Positions 8,793 through 17,250 are shown, numbered from the stretch's first letter. The stretch is DNA of 64,000 bases from Clostridium jeddahitimonense (GCA_000753455.2 LM994670.1:249574-313573); one strand, 5' to 3'. Numbers and translations are program-made. Notes: a model not told the origin generated them from the letters alone.

Positions 8793-9728
8793 ATGAAGGA
8801 ATACAGTTTAGTAATTATAGGCGCTGGGGCAGCGGGACTTCTAGCAGGGATTGCTGCATTAGAAGAAAAGATTGAAGACGTATTAATAATAGAGCAAGAA
8901 GAAGATTTAGGAGGAAACCTAAATTTATTTATAAATAATGATTTTGGAGAATTCCATTTAGGAGAGAATGTTCCTGGGCCAGCATTCGCGAGTATATTAA
9001 TTACAACTTATGTTAGTCTAAATGGTCAATTTAAAAATAATACAAGAGTTATAGAAGTAAGTGATGATAGAAAGATTAAATATGTTAATCCATATGAAGG
9101 AGAAGTAGAGATAAAAGCTAAGAAAATAATATTAGCTTCTGGATGTAGAGAAAAATACACAGGTAATATAATTGTACCAATACATAAATATACAGGTATA
9201 TTTTCAACAGCTTCAGCCCATAGATTAGTAAATTTCCAAGGGTTATTACCAGGAAAAGAAGTAATATTATCAGGCAATACTGTATGGTCATATATTTTGG
9301 CTAGAAGATTGGTTATTGAAGGAGCTAAGGTAAAAGGAATAATAACATCAAGGGAAAGCGTAAGTGAAGATCTTGCAAAGATAATAGATGGATTTGATAT
9401 ACCTGTTATTTGTAATAGTAAAGTCATTGAAGTTGGTGGTGGTGAAAGGATAGAATGGGCTAGAATAGAAAATTGCACTAAAAAAGAAGAATCTAAAATA
9501 ATAGAATGTGATTCATTAATACTAGCAATAGGATATTATCCTGAGATTGATTACCTAAAAAACAGTACAATTAAGATAAATAATGAATGTTTACAGATTG
9601 AGAACTACAAGACTTCTGTAGAGGGAATATACTGTTGTGGAACTATTGTTCACGGTAGAAATGGATTGTTTAATAGTGGAGAAGAAGGATATAAGGTTGG
9701 GAAAATAGTATCTGCACAACTTAAATAA
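8793..9728 (+). CDS. FAD/NAD(P)-dependent oxidoreductase
   Basis: Two-dinucleotide-binding-domain flavoprotein, 311 aa. The FAD fingerprint GAGAAGLLAG lies near residues 10-19 followed by an acidic end of strand two (IIEQEEDLGG); a central SGCRE segment and a second nucleotide-binding segment (KEVILSGNTVWSYILARRL) follow; the C-terminal CGTIVHGRNGLF segment fits the FAD-contacting end. The pattern resembles the oxidoreductase that accompanies glycerol-3-phosphate dehydrogenase in Firmicutes, but no glp gene is near. The in-frame ATG at 8769 overlaps the lipid kinase; ATG 8793 is chosen because GGAGGG lies just upstream. Redox partner unknown. The stop codon abuts the hairpin array. Confidence 0.85.
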   Translation: MKEYSLVIIGAGAAGLLAGIAALEEKIEDVLIIEQEEDLGGNLNLFINNDFGEFHLGENVPGPAFASILITTYVSLNGQFKNNTRVIEVSDDRKIKYVNPYEGEVEIKAKKIILASGCREKYTGNIIVPIHKYTGIFSTASAHRLVNFQGLLPGKEVILSGNTVWSYILARRLVIEGAKVKGIITSRESVSEDLAKIIDGFDIPVICNSKVIEVGGGERIEWARIENCTKKEESKIIECDSLILAIGYYPEIDYLKNSTIKINNECLQIENYKTSVEGIYCCGTIVHGRNGLFNSGEEGYKVGKIVSAQLK

Positions 9729-9933
9729 AGTACGGAGCACTTTGGTGAAAAATTTGACTTTGTCAAAGGTGAAAAGTCAGCTGACGCTGAGGGGAAAAGT
9801 TAACTTCGTGATGGGGAAAATATTGCCTTTGGCAATAGTGAAGAGTATCAGATTATTAGCACTTTTCACCGTTACGATAGTAGCCTTTTCATATCCACAA
9901 AGTCGACTTTTCACTTGCGTACTTAGTGAGTAC
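9729..9933. repeat. array of short hairpins separated by a GTGAAAA repeat, with inverted half
   Basis: Five rightward units share the spacer G(G/T)TGAAAA or GGGGAAAA (9744-9751, 9768-9775, 9791-9798, 9813-9820, 9838-9845), then three units carry the reverse complement CTTTTCAC or CTTTTCAT (9862-9869, 9885-9892, 9907-9914). Spacing is about 22-25 bp. Most spacers are followed by a different small palindrome: TTTGAC/GTCAAA (9753-9767), TCAGC/GCTGA (9777-9790), TATTGCC/GGCAATA (9821-9837), GTTAC/GTAGC (9871-9884), TCCAC/GTCGA with one mismatch (9894-9906), GTACT/AGTAC (9919-9933). The whole block is also an imperfect inverted repeat, so it could fold as a branched structure. It fills the gap between convergent genes and supplies the last codons of the minus-strand gene. 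Confidence 0.8.
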
Positions 9934-10492
9934 TTTCCTTTAAGAACTCGTTTAACATAAGTTGTTGTCCTTGTGGATTTAAATGTATTCCATCAAGATA
10001 AATATTTTTTTGTATATTATTTTTTGTTAAAGAATAAAAATCAATGTAATCACAATCATAATTATTACAAAGCGAAATAAGGCTTTCTTTTAAAGTAGGT
10101 AATGACTTTTTACAATAATCATATGTAGGTGATGGCATAAATAAGTTATAAGCATCTTCTACTATTATATCTGGTGGAATTCCTATAATTATTGATGAAT
10201 TAATTGACTTTAAGTCTTTTATCATTAATTCTATATTTGATACTATAGATGATATTGATCTATTACATAATAAATCATTTGTACCACCCATAATAAATGC
10301 TTTCTCAGGGATAAAAGTCATAACATCTTTATCAAATCTTACAAGCATATCAATGGTAGTACTACCATTAATACCTTTATTTATTATGTTTAAGTTAGTG
10401 TTACTTTCGAATAATGTAATCCAACAATCTTTTTTGTTTACTCCATAGCCAAATGTTAAGCTATCTCCTAAAAAAACGAAGTTATTTTTCAT
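9923..10492 (-). CDS. SGNH/GDSL-family hydrolase
   Basis: Predicted esterase/lipase of the SGNH fold, 189 aa, no signal peptide so cytosolic. Block I is FLGDSLTFG with nucleophile S11; block III is GGTND; block V is DGIHLNPQG with the catalytic Asp and His near the C-terminus. The first residues after the GDSL block (YGVNKKDCW) match the arylesterase/acyl-thioesterase subgroup found in clostridia. The ATG is preceded on the minus strand by GGAGATAT. The last three codons and stop lie inside the hairpin array, so the native C-terminus may have been altered by array insertion. Probably in one operon with the RusA-like gene 11 bases upstream. Confidence 0.85.
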   Translation of the reverse strand: MKNNFVFLGDSLTFGYGVNKKDCWITLFESNTNLNIINKGINGSTTIDMLVRFDKDVMTFIPEKAFIMGGTNDLLCNRSISSIVSNIELMIKDLKSINSSIIIGIPPDIIVEDAYNLFMPSPTYDYCKKSLPTLKESLISLCNNYDCDYIDFYSLTKNNIQKNIYLDGIHLNPQGQQLMLNEFLKESTH

Positions 10493-10503
10493 AATATATC
10501 TCC

Positions 10504-11121
10504 TTAGAATAGTTTGGTAAAGCAGGTTCTACATATAATAGTTTTTCCACCATCAGCTTTTACGCAGGAACTAATATCTACAGTTTTATTACAAATAGAG
10601 CAAATATTATTTGAATATTTGACCTTTTCTTCATTTTTCTTTATGGGATCTTTTGCAGATTTTTTTAATGAGGAATATAGAATCTTATCATTTTCTTCAG
10701 AATTTTCTACTAATGAATAAGATAATGAATATTTGCTTTCAGCAAAAAGTTCGAGTTCAAATCTAGGATTTTCCTTATCATAAAATTCTTCTACAACAAT
10801 TCTTCTTATTTGAGCATCATTCACTATTAGACCGCTTTTCTCTATTCCATCAAAAATACTTTTTGTAATGTTAGCTGTATCTGGATGACGTTTTTCACTT
10901 TTATAATAAACTTTCAAAATTGCAATTAATGATTCTTCAAATATTATAGTAGGATTTTGGCTTCTAGCATAATAAGCTATCTCTTCTTCGTATAATGCAT
11001 ATTTATCATGAGCCTTACCAGTATTATAAGGTAAAATAGCTCTTCCATCTTTATTATGTAGTTTAAAGTTTGACTTTGAAATTGGTGAACCAGGAACAAT
11101 AACTTTAGCATATGTATTCAT
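10504..11121 (-). CDS. RusA-like endonuclease-fold protein with C-terminal zinc finger
   Basis: The first ~125 residues match the RusA Holliday-junction resolvase family: the conserved block HPDTANITKSIFDGIE gives acidic residues at D81 and D91, followed by NDAQI with D102, corresponding to the RusA metal site. A linker (about 130-170) leads to a Cys4-type finger: C174-x2-C177, C186, then C197-x2-C200. RusA proteins of phage are about 120-140 aa, so the finger is an extension. No phage genes are near. The start ATG at 11121 has GGAGA upstream. It may act in chromosomal DNA repair or be a domesticated phage gene; the pairing with an SGNH hydrolase is unexplained. Confidence 0.72.
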   Translation of the reverse strand: MNTYAKVIVPGSPISKSNFKLHNKDGRAILPYNTGKAHDKYALYEEEIAYYARSQNPTIIFEESLIAILKVYYKSEKRHPDTANITKSIFDGIEKSGLIVNDAQIRRIVVEEFYDKENPRFELELFAESKYSLSYSLVENSEENDKILYSSLKKSAKDPIKKNEEKVKYSNNICSICNKTVDISSCVKADGGKTIICRTCFTKLF

Positions 11122-11342
11122 AAAAATCTCCTTAAAAATCCAAAAAATGAAACAAAAAATGATGAATAATTTATTTAATAAGTATATAATATTCGTGATA
11201 GTTAAATGAAATTATATAATATGTTTTGTTAATAAAAAATATACAGTAGAATTAATAAATTAACAAGTAATAGTTTGAATATAAAGAATTGATGATATAT
11301 AATACAAGTATTGTAAAAACAAGAAAAAGAAGAGGTATATAT

Positions 11343-12353
11343 ATGGAAAAAAAATATATTTTATCTATAGAGTCAAGTTGTGATGAAACTTCAGCGGCAG
11401 TAGTAGTAGATGGTAGAGAAGTTTTATCAAATGTCATAGCATCTCAAATAGATACACATAAAAAATTTGGTGGGGTTGTGCCAGAAGTTGCATCAAGAAT
11501 GCATATTGAAGTAATAAGTGGAGTTGTAGAGGAAGCGCTTGAAGAAGCTAACGTAACTTTAGACCAAATAGATGCTATAGGAGTTACTTATGGACCAGGT
11601 CTTGTAGGTGCATTATTAGTAGGCTTACAGTATGCAAAGGGGTTAGCATTTGCAACAAAGAAACCATTAATAGGTGTAAATCATATAGAAGGACATATAT
11701 GCGCTAATTATATACAACATAAGGATTTAAAACCACCATTTGTTTCATTAGTAGTATCTGGTGGACATACATTTATAGTTCATGTAAAAGATTATGGAGA
11801 ATATGAAGTAATTGGGCAAACAAGAGATGATGCAGCTGGAGAGGCGTATGATAAGGTTGCTAGAGCATTAGGACTTGGATATCCAGGAGGACCTAAGATT
11901 GATAAATTATCAAAAGAAGGAAATCCCAATGCTATAGAGTTCCCGAGAGCTAAATTTCAAGAGGAAACATTAGATTTTTCATTTAGTGGAGTAAAATCAG
12001 CAGTATTAAATTATTTAAATAAATGCAAAATGCAAAATGTTGAGGTTAATGCAGCTGATGTTGCGGCTTCTTTCCAAAAAGCTGTAGTAGATGTATTAAC
12101 TGAAAATGTATTATTAACTTGCAAGAAAAGAAAAGTTAACAAGATAGCTATAGCTGGAGGAGTAGCATCTAATTCAAGTTTAAGAGAAAATTTAATTAAA
12201 GTTGCTGGAAAGAAAGGAATAGATGTACTATTCCCAGATATGATTCTTTGTACAGATAATGCAGCTATGATAGGTAGTGCAGCATATTATAACTTTATGA
12301 ACGGGAAAGAAAATAACTTAAGTTTAAATGCTAAGCCAAACTTGAAGTTATAG
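11343..12353 (+). CDS. tsaD: tRNA threonylcarbamoyladenosine transferase TsaD
   Basis: Kae1/Gcp/TsaD family enzyme that, with TsaB and TsaE, transfers the threonylcarbamoyl group to A37 of ANN-decoding tRNAs. Visible features are [10 protein letters not shown] at 8-17, the metal-binding H114-x3-H118 in NHIEGH, SGGHT at about 129-133, and the C-terminal GGVASN and CTDNAAMI segments. Length 336 aa is normal. The frame is open upstream from 11289, but ATG 11343 follows AGAAGAGGT and matches the family start. TsaC, which makes the threonylcarbamoyl-AMP substrate, is encoded at 42429 in this window; tsaB and tsaE are not seen. Confidence 0.96.
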   Translation: MEKKYILSIESSCDETSAAVVVDGREVLSNVIASQIDTHKKFGGVVPEVASRMHIEVISGVVEEALEEANVTLDQIDAIGVTYGPGLVGALLVGLQYAKGLAFATKKPLIGVNHIEGHICANYIQHKDLKPPFVSLVVSGGHTFIVHVKDYGEYEVIGQTRDDAAGEAYDKVARALGLGYPGGPKIDKLSKEGNPNAIEFPRAKFQEETLDFSFSGVKSAVLNYLNKCKMQNVEVNAADVAASFQKAVVDVLTENVLLTCKKRKVNKIAIAGGVASNSSLRENLIKVAGKKGIDVLFPDMILCTDNAAMIGSAAYYNFMNGKENNLSLNAKPNLKL

Positions 12354-12382
12354 TTATACAAAAGAAATAGGGGGGAAGAGAA

Positions 12383-13375
12383 ATGAAGCTATTACCATAT
12401 TCAAATGGTTTAAGGCAAGTTAGCATGAAGAAGCATCGAACGCCTAAAGAGATATCAAAGCTAATTTTAATAATAGTAGGTATGTTGTTATTAGTAGGCT
12501 TTGTATATCAGAAAATAAGCAATTTTATTGCTAAAGAAACTTTAAGGCAAAGAGTTGATTATACTACAGTAGATGATAGAAGAATGGATTTTAGATTAAA
12601 GGGTGAAGGAAATTATACTGTAGTTTTTGATGGTGGGATAGGAGGAAATCTAGAACAGTGGACTCCTGTTGTCGATGAATTAAGTAGTGATAATGTAAGT
12701 ACTTTTGTTTATAACAGAAGAGGTTATGGATATAGTGATTTAGGACCAGAAAGAACCCCAGAAGAACAAGCTCAAGATTTAAAGATATTACTTAGAAAGG
12801 CTGGAGCTCCAGAGCCTTATATACTAGTTGGAGAAGGTTATGGATCGTTAGTATTAACAAGTTTTGCTGAACAATTTAAAGATTCTGTTGCTGGTGTAAT
12901 GTTAATAAATCCATTAGATGAATCTTATATAGGAACTAAGGACTATAATAAAAAACAAATTATTACTAAATTAAGAAGGAATATTGAAAAGATAGGTTCG
13001 AATTTTGGGTTAACAGAGTTATTAGATGCGTTAAGCTTAGATGTTACTTTAGATGATTTTGAAAATTCACTTTCAGGTGATGAACTAGAAGAGTTTAAAA
13101 CTCAAAGAACTAAAACAAAATATACAACAGCTGTTTATAATGAGATGGATAATTTGTCAAAGGGATTAAGTAATAGTCAAAAAGCCGGGGTGTTCGCTGG
13201 AATGCCATACTACCTAATAACTAACTCAGATAGTGATAATTTGAAAAATTTGGGAGATGAATCGTTGACTAAAGTTTTTAAAACTGGAAACACATCATCA
13301 TTCTCAGGTTTAAATAGTACAGAAAATGTTGTAAATGGAATTAGATATATAGTTAAAGAGTTACAAAGCAAATAA
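12383..13375 (+). CDS. membrane-anchored alpha/beta hydrolase-fold protein lacking catalytic residues
   Basis: A 330-aa protein with a basic N-terminus, one membrane segment at about 26-42 and a C-terminal alpha/beta hydrolase fold that is predicted extracytoplasmic. The oxyanion region (FDGGIGGNLEQW), YNRRGYGYSD and the elbow region VGEGYGS are recognisable, but the nucleophile position of the G-x-S-x-G elbow is glycine (G150-E-G152-Y-G154), and no histidine occurs in the C-terminal half where the catalytic His should be. It is therefore likely a non-catalytic member. It starts 29 bases after tsaD with a GGGGGG ribosome site and ends in a terminator before htrA. Function unknown. Confidence 0.78.
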   Translation: MKLLPYSNGLRQVSMKKHRTPKEISKLILIIVGMLLLVGFVYQKISNFIAKETLRQRVDYTTVDDRRMDFRLKGEGNYTVVFDGGIGGNLEQWTPVVDELSSDNVSTFVYNRRGYGYSDLGPERTPEEQAQDLKILLRKAGAPEPYILVGEGYGSLVLTSFAEQFKDSVAGVMLINPLDESYIGTKDYNKKQIITKLRRNIEKIGSNFGLTELLDALSLDVTLDDFENSLSGDELEEFKTQRTKTKYTTAVYNEMDNLSKGLSNSQKAGVFAGMPYYLITNSDSDNLKNLGDESLTKVFKTGNTSSFSGLNSTENVVNGIRYIVKELQSK

Positions 13376-13381
13376 AGTTAT

Positions 13382-13415
13382 AATAAAAATGAGCTAAACA
13401 AGGCTCATTTTTATT
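13382..13415 (+). terminator. terminator after hydrolase-fold gene
   Basis: AATAAAAATGAGC (13382-13394) pairs with GCTCATTTTTATT (13403-13415) around an eight-base loop; T-rich 3' arm. Confidence 0.78.
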
Positions 13416-13435
13416 ATTTCAATTTTGTCATATAT

Positions 13436-13463
13436 TTGACACAATATAAGATTATATTATAAG
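13436..13463 (+). promoter_or_regulatory. predicted sigma-A promoter for htrA
   Basis: Consensus TTGACA at 13436-13441, 16-bp spacer, TATAAG at 13458-13463. The ATG of htrA follows about 28 bases later. Confidence 0.6.
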
Positions 13464-13491
13464 TATAGAAAAAACCTAAGGAGTTGAAATT

Positions 13492-14694
13492 ATGGATAAC
13501 GAGAACATTTATGATGCGGTTTATAAAAATGAAAATTCAAACGAAATGGAAAATAGCAATTATTCTAATAATAGTAATAACAACAAGCCATCTAAGAAAA
13601 GAAGAGGAGCAATGGGGAAGATTGTAGCTATAATAGTTTCTTGTTCATTACTAGGAGGAATTACAGGTAGCGGTGTAACATATTTAATGTTAAAAAATAA
13701 TAATGCTCCTACAGAGCAAAATAAACAAAATGTAGTAAATAATATTGATACTACAGATGTTAGCTTTAAAAAGGATGGAGCTTTATCTATAACTGAGGCA
13801 TTCCAAAAGGTAGCGCCAGCAGTAGTAACAGTATCTACTAAAGGGGTAGCTACATTCAATGGATTCTTCCAACAAGAAGTTGAAGGAATAGGGTCAGGAT
13901 TTATAATTAATGAGGATGGATATATATTAACAAACTACCATGTTATTGAAGGAGCAAAGGAAGTATCTGTTACTTTAAGTGACAATACAACTGTAAGTGC
14001 TAAGGTAGTTAACTATGATGCAAATCAGGATGTAGCAATGTTAAAGATAACAGATGAGAATGTTAAGGTGCCAGCGGTAGCAGAGCTAGGAGATTCAAAT
14101 GCTTTACAACAAGGAGAAGAAGTAATAGCAATTGGAACACCTTTATCAGCTGATTTATCACAAACAGTTACAAATGGTATAGTTAGTGCATTAAATAGAA
14201 ATGTTGAGACTGAATCAGGAGTTGTATTAAATCTTATTCAAACTAATGCATCTATAAATCCAGGAAATAGTGGTGGCCCATTAGTTAATACAAAAGGTCA
14301 AGTAGTAGGAATTAATACAATGAAGATGTCAGGAGAAAATACCGAAGGTATAGGATTTGCAATTCCTATAAATGATATAAGTGATAAAATAGAATCTTTA
14401 TCAAAACCAATTTTAAATCTTGGAATATCAATAAGAACAGTAGATGAATCTTTAGCAAGCCAATTAAAAATGGAACAAGGTTTATATGTTGTTGAAGTAA
14501 ATGAATTCTCACCAGCAGAAAAAGCAGGAGTAAAAGCTGGAGACTTAATAGTTAAAGTTGATGGTCAAAGAGTTAAGACATTTGATGAATTAAAAGAAAT
14601 TAAGAATTCAAAAAATGAGGGAGATAGTCTTAAATTAGAAGTTATAAGAGACGGAAAGAGTAAAACAATGGATGTAACTTTAACATCAGAATAA
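13492..14694 (+). CDS. htrA: HtrA/DegP-family serine protease
   Basis: Membrane-anchored trypsin-like protease with one PDZ domain that degrades misfolded extracytoplasmic proteins. An Asn/Ser-rich cytoplasmic tail of about 40 residues precedes a single membrane segment at about 42-64. The catalytic triad is H150 (TNYHV), D180 (NQDVAML) and S260 (NPGNSGGP). The PDZ domain occupies about 305-398. Length 400 aa is typical for Firmicute HtrA. It stands alone between a good promoter and a bidirectional terminator. In Bacillus the paralogues are controlled by CssRS; no such site was identified here. Confidence 0.95.
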   Translation: MDNENIYDAVYKNENSNEMENSNYSNNSNNNKPSKKRRGAMGKIVAIIVSCSLLGGITGSGVTYLMLKNNNAPTEQNKQNVVNNIDTTDVSFKKDGALSITEAFQKVAPAVVTVSTKGVATFNGFFQQEVEGIGSGFIINEDGYILTNYHVIEGAKEVSVTLSDNTTVSAKVVNYDANQDVAMLKITDENVKVPAVAELGDSNALQQGEEVIAIGTPLSADLSQTVTNGIVSALNRNVETESGVVLNLIQTNASINPGNSGGPLVNTKGQVVGINTMKMSGENTEGIGFAIPINDISDKIESLSKPILNLGISIRTVDESLASQLKMEQGLYVVEVNEFSPAEKAGVKAGDLIVKVDGQRVKTFDELKEIKNSKNEGDSLKLEVIRDGKSKTMDVTLTSE

Positions 14695-14712
14695 ACTAAA
14701 TAATTTAAAATT

Positions 14713-14740
14713 AAAAGTCAGCTTTCGCTGACTTTTTTTA
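14713..14740. terminator. bidirectional terminator between htrA and apbE
   Basis: AAAAGTCAGC and GCTGACTTTT form a 10-bp stem with TTTC loop, followed by seven T on the plus strand; on the minus strand the stem is followed by TTTTAATTTT. It can end both convergent genes. Confidence 0.85.
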
Positions 14741-14765
14741 TTAATCCATAATTTATTATTTAAAT

Positions 14766-15827
14766 TTAGTTCATAAGTTTAAAGTTTTCATCTCTTAATT
14801 CGAAATTATCTTTAATTCCTGAAGTAACGTAAATTCCTTTTTCTTTAGTTACAAATATAGCATCTACATCATCTAATTTCTCAACGAATTTCATACCTTC
14901 TTCAATTCCAAGAGCAAATACTGAGGTAGATAAAGCATCACCAGTAGTTGATTTATCACTTATGATAGTAATTCCGGCGATATCATTTTCGTATGGATAT
15001 CCTGTTTCAGGATTTAAAATATGATGATATTTAACTCCGTCAACTTCGATATATCTTTCATATATACCAGAAGTAACTATAGATTTATTTTTAACAGATA
15101 TAGCTCCAACAATTTCACCCCTATTAGAGAATGGATTTTGTATACCTATTTTCCAAGCATCCCCTGAAACTTTTTCACCGTGAGCAAATATATTACCACC
15201 AAGATCTATAATGGCACTTTTTACACCTTCATCAGTTAGCATTTTAGAAATAACATCTGCAGCATACCCTTTAGCTATACCACCTAAATCAAGCATCATA
15301 CCAGGTCTAGTTAAAAATACAGTTTTGTTAGCTTCATCTATAACAACATCTTTATAATTAGTTAATGGAAGGACCACATTTAGTTCGTCCTGAGTAGGAA
15401 TATCTTCTGTAGGACGATCAGGTATATTCCAAAGCTTAACTAATGGACCTACTGTTATGTCAAATTTACCATGAGAAAGGTCAGAGTAATAAATCCCTTC
15501 TTTAACTACTTCGATCGTATCATCAGATACCTTTACTGGTTCTATACCTGCATTATCATTAATCTTATCTACTTCTGTTCCAGTTTCATTTATACTAAAA
15601 GTTTCTTCTAAATTTTTTACCTTATCAAAAACCTTATCAAGTATTGATTCATCAGTAGAATCATATAAAGTAACGCTAATTACAGTACCCATTAGCATTT
15701 CAGTACGCTTAACTGGTTCTTGCTGAGCTGTTTCTTCATTTTTTTTAGTATTTTGACTACAACCAACAAGCATAAATACTAAGGATAAACATAAAAGTGA
15801 TTTAGCATATTTTTTTAATTTATACAT
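14766..15827 (-). CDS. apbE: FAD:protein FMN transferase, lipoprotein
   Basis: ApbE-family flavin transferase that attaches FMN covalently to threonine in target proteins such as Rnf/Nqr subunits or extracellular electron-transfer proteins. The start is ATG 15827, preceded by AAAGGAGG; an upstream in-frame ATG at 15863 lacks a site. The N-terminus is a lipoprotein signal ending in LVGC. Family motifs seen are GTVISVTLYD, DLGGIAKGYAAD (FAD/metal region) and DLGGNIFAHG. Length 353 aa is normal. It is transcribed divergently from the NusG-II/Gx transporter pair. Which protein it flavinylates cannot be told from this window. Confidence 0.95.
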   Translation of the reverse strand: MYKLKKYAKSLLCLSLVFMLVGCSQNTKKNEETAQQEPVKRTEMLMGTVISVTLYDSTDESILDKVFDKVKNLEETFSINETGTEVDKINDNAGIEPVKVSDDTIEVVKEGIYYSDLSHGKFDITVGPLVKLWNIPDRPTEDIPTQDELNVVLPLTNYKDVVIDEANKTVFLTRPGMMLDLGGIAKGYAADVISKMLTDEGVKSAIIDLGGNIFAHGEKVSGDAWKIGIQNPFSNRGEIVGAISVKNKSIVTSGIYERYIEVDGVKYHHILNPETGYPYENDIAGITIISDKSTTGDALSTSVFALGIEEGMKFVEKLDDVDAIFVTKEKGIYVTSGIKDNFELRDENFKLMN

Positions 15828-16168
15828 AAGTGTTTTCCTCCTTTGAATAAAAGTACTTTGCAATTTATTTATATTGTTTACTAACTAATTATAAAATATA
15901 AAGAAAACATTAACAATATAAATAGATTATGTAAAAATATAAATGTTTTTATAGATATCCTTATAGAGTTTAAGAGAATAAGTTGTTTGTATAAAAATAT
16001 AAAGAATTGTCTTAATGTGTAGACATTTTAACAAATAACTTATAGAATAATCTAGTAGTTATATTTAAAATAACTTAATTGAATACTAATAAAATTAAGA
16101 TTAGATAATTAGTAACCTTTAGATAAAATATTATCAATTTTGATAAATAATAGAGAAGAGGAATTTAT
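15828..16168. other. divergent intergenic region apbE / NusG-II gene
   Basis: 341 bases without a gene. It holds the apbE promoter (15888-15916), a weaker rightward promoter candidate (TTGAAT 16079-16084, 17 bp, TAGATA 16102-16107), and a short inverted repeat AATGT/ACATT around 16014-16027 that could be an operator. Nothing else stands out. Confidence 0.5.
15888..15916 (-). promoter_or_regulatory. predicted sigma-A promoter for apbE
   Basis: On the minus strand TTGTTA (15916-15911), a 17-bp spacer and consensus TATAAT (15893-15888). The leader to the apbE ATG is about 55 bases. Confidence 0.55.
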
Positions 16169-16558
16169 ATGTTTAAAAAATGGGATTTTATCATTATTGC
16201 AGTTTTAATGATTTTTTCTTTTTTACCAGAAGTAATATTTGGTTTTGCTGTAGGAAGAGATTTTGATCAAACTTATGCAGAAGTTAGTATTAATGGGAAG
16301 GTTGAAAGAACAATTCCTTTAACAAATCACAAGGGAGAAGAAACTATAGAGTTCAAAAGTGATAAAGGGCATAATACTATAATTATAAATGACGACAAGA
16401 TTGGAATAATTGATGCAGATTGTTCAGACAAGGTTTGTATGTATCCTGAGTACATAAGTAAGCCAGGAGAAACTTTAGTTTGCTTGCCACATAAATTTAT
16501 GGTAGAAGTTAAAGGTAAAAAAAATGATGAAGATGAAGATATTATATTATCTCATTAG
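16169..16558 (+). CDS. NusG domain II-containing protein
   Basis: A 129-aa protein with an N-terminal membrane segment (about 7-27) and a NusG-II domain, predicted extracytoplasmic. The conserved block near the C-terminus has paired cysteines, DCSDKVC, then ISKPGETLVCLPHK, typical of this family. It is not a transcription factor. In Listeria and other Firmicutes a similar protein (EetA) precedes a Gx transporter-like protein (EetB) in flavin-based extracellular electron-transfer loci. The next gene starts 11 bases later and fits that pairing. Role in electron transfer here is inferred from context. Confidence 0.85.
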   Translation: MFKKWDFIIIAVLMIFSFLPEVIFGFAVGRDFDQTYAEVSINGKVERTIPLTNHKGEETIEFKSDKGHNTIIINDDKIGIIDADCSDKVCMYPEYISKPGETLVCLPHKFMVEVKGKKNDEDEDIILSH

Positions 16559-16569
16559 AGGTGGATTAG

Positions 16570-17082
16570 ATGCGAAAGACAAGTAAAATGGTATATATAG
16601 GGTTATTAGTAGCTCAAGCATTAGTTTTACATATATTTGAGAGAATGATACCAGTTCCTTTTATAACCCCAGGTGCAAAGTTAGGATTATCAAATTTAAT
16701 AACAGTAGTAGCTTTATATACATTAGATAATAAAAGAGATGCATTTCTCGTAGTACTTTTAAAACTTACATTATCTACGATGTTTGGTGGAAACTTATCA
16801 TCATTTATGTATAGTGCTGCAGGAGGAATCTTAAGCTTCCTTGCGATGGTATTAGTAAAAGAAAGTTTTAAGGACAAGGTAAGTATAGTAGGTGTAAGTG
16901 CAACAGGAGCAATATTTCATAATGTAGGACAATTATTGATTGCATCGTCTATAGTTCACAATATATCTGTTATGTTGTATTTACCTGTATTATCTATAAT
17001 AGGAATAGGAACAGGAATTTTTATAGGAGTTACTGCAAACTACTTAGTAAGACATCTATCAAGATTACCTGTATTTAGATAA
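16570..17082 (+). CDS. Gx transporter family membrane protein
   Basis: A 170-aa polytopic membrane protein with about five hydrophobic segments, matching the family often annotated as heptaprenyl diphosphate synthase component I or Gx transporter. The conserved N-terminal stretch ERMIPVPFITPGAKLGLSN and the central TMFGGNLSSFMYSAAGG are characteristic. The family resembles ECF S components and is placed in quinone or flavin-related loci. It forms an operon with the upstream NusG-II gene. No polyprenyl synthase or Ndh2 follows, as the next element is an inverted repeat and an oppositely oriented gene. Confidence 0.87.
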   Translation: MRKTSKMVYIGLLVAQALVLHIFERMIPVPFITPGAKLGLSNLITVVALYTLDNKRDAFLVVLLKLTLSTMFGGNLSSFMYSAAGGILSFLAMVLVKESFKDKVSIVGVSATGAIFHNVGQLLIASSIVHNISVMLYLPVLSIIGIGTGIFIGVTANYLVRHLSRLPVFR

Positions 17083-17250
17083 AAAAAGTGAGAAGCAATT
17101 TATTTGATTTACAATTATAAATTTTCAATTCTAAATTAAGGAAGAAACTGCTTAGGCAGTTTCTTTTTTTGAAATTCCTACAAAGGAATTTCTTCCTTTA
17201 ATTTATCATTCGGAATTTAGAATTTTCAATTTAATTACTTCGCACTTTTT
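17083..17250. repeat. AT-rich inverted-repeat element between convergent genes
   Basis: The left end (AAAAAAGTGAGAAGCAATT from 17083) is matched in inverted orientation at the right end (AATTACTTCGCACTTTTTT, to about 17250). Each arm is about 80 bp and ends in a GAAA...TTTC hairpin: GAAACTGC/GCAGTTTC near 17144-17163 and GAAATTCCT/AGGAATTTC near 17171-17192. Both outer ends begin at the flanking stop codons. The first inner hairpin is followed by seven T and can act as a terminator. Confidence 0.7.

Noticed and set aside
9729..9933. CRISPR array
   Set aside because: The constant part is only about eight bases, the variable parts are palindromes of about 15 bases, some units are inverted, and there are no cas genes.
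9742..9960. 72-codon open frame in the hairpin array
   Set aside because: It consists of the repeat units, begins without a credible ribosome site in the array and has no protein-like composition beyond the repeat.
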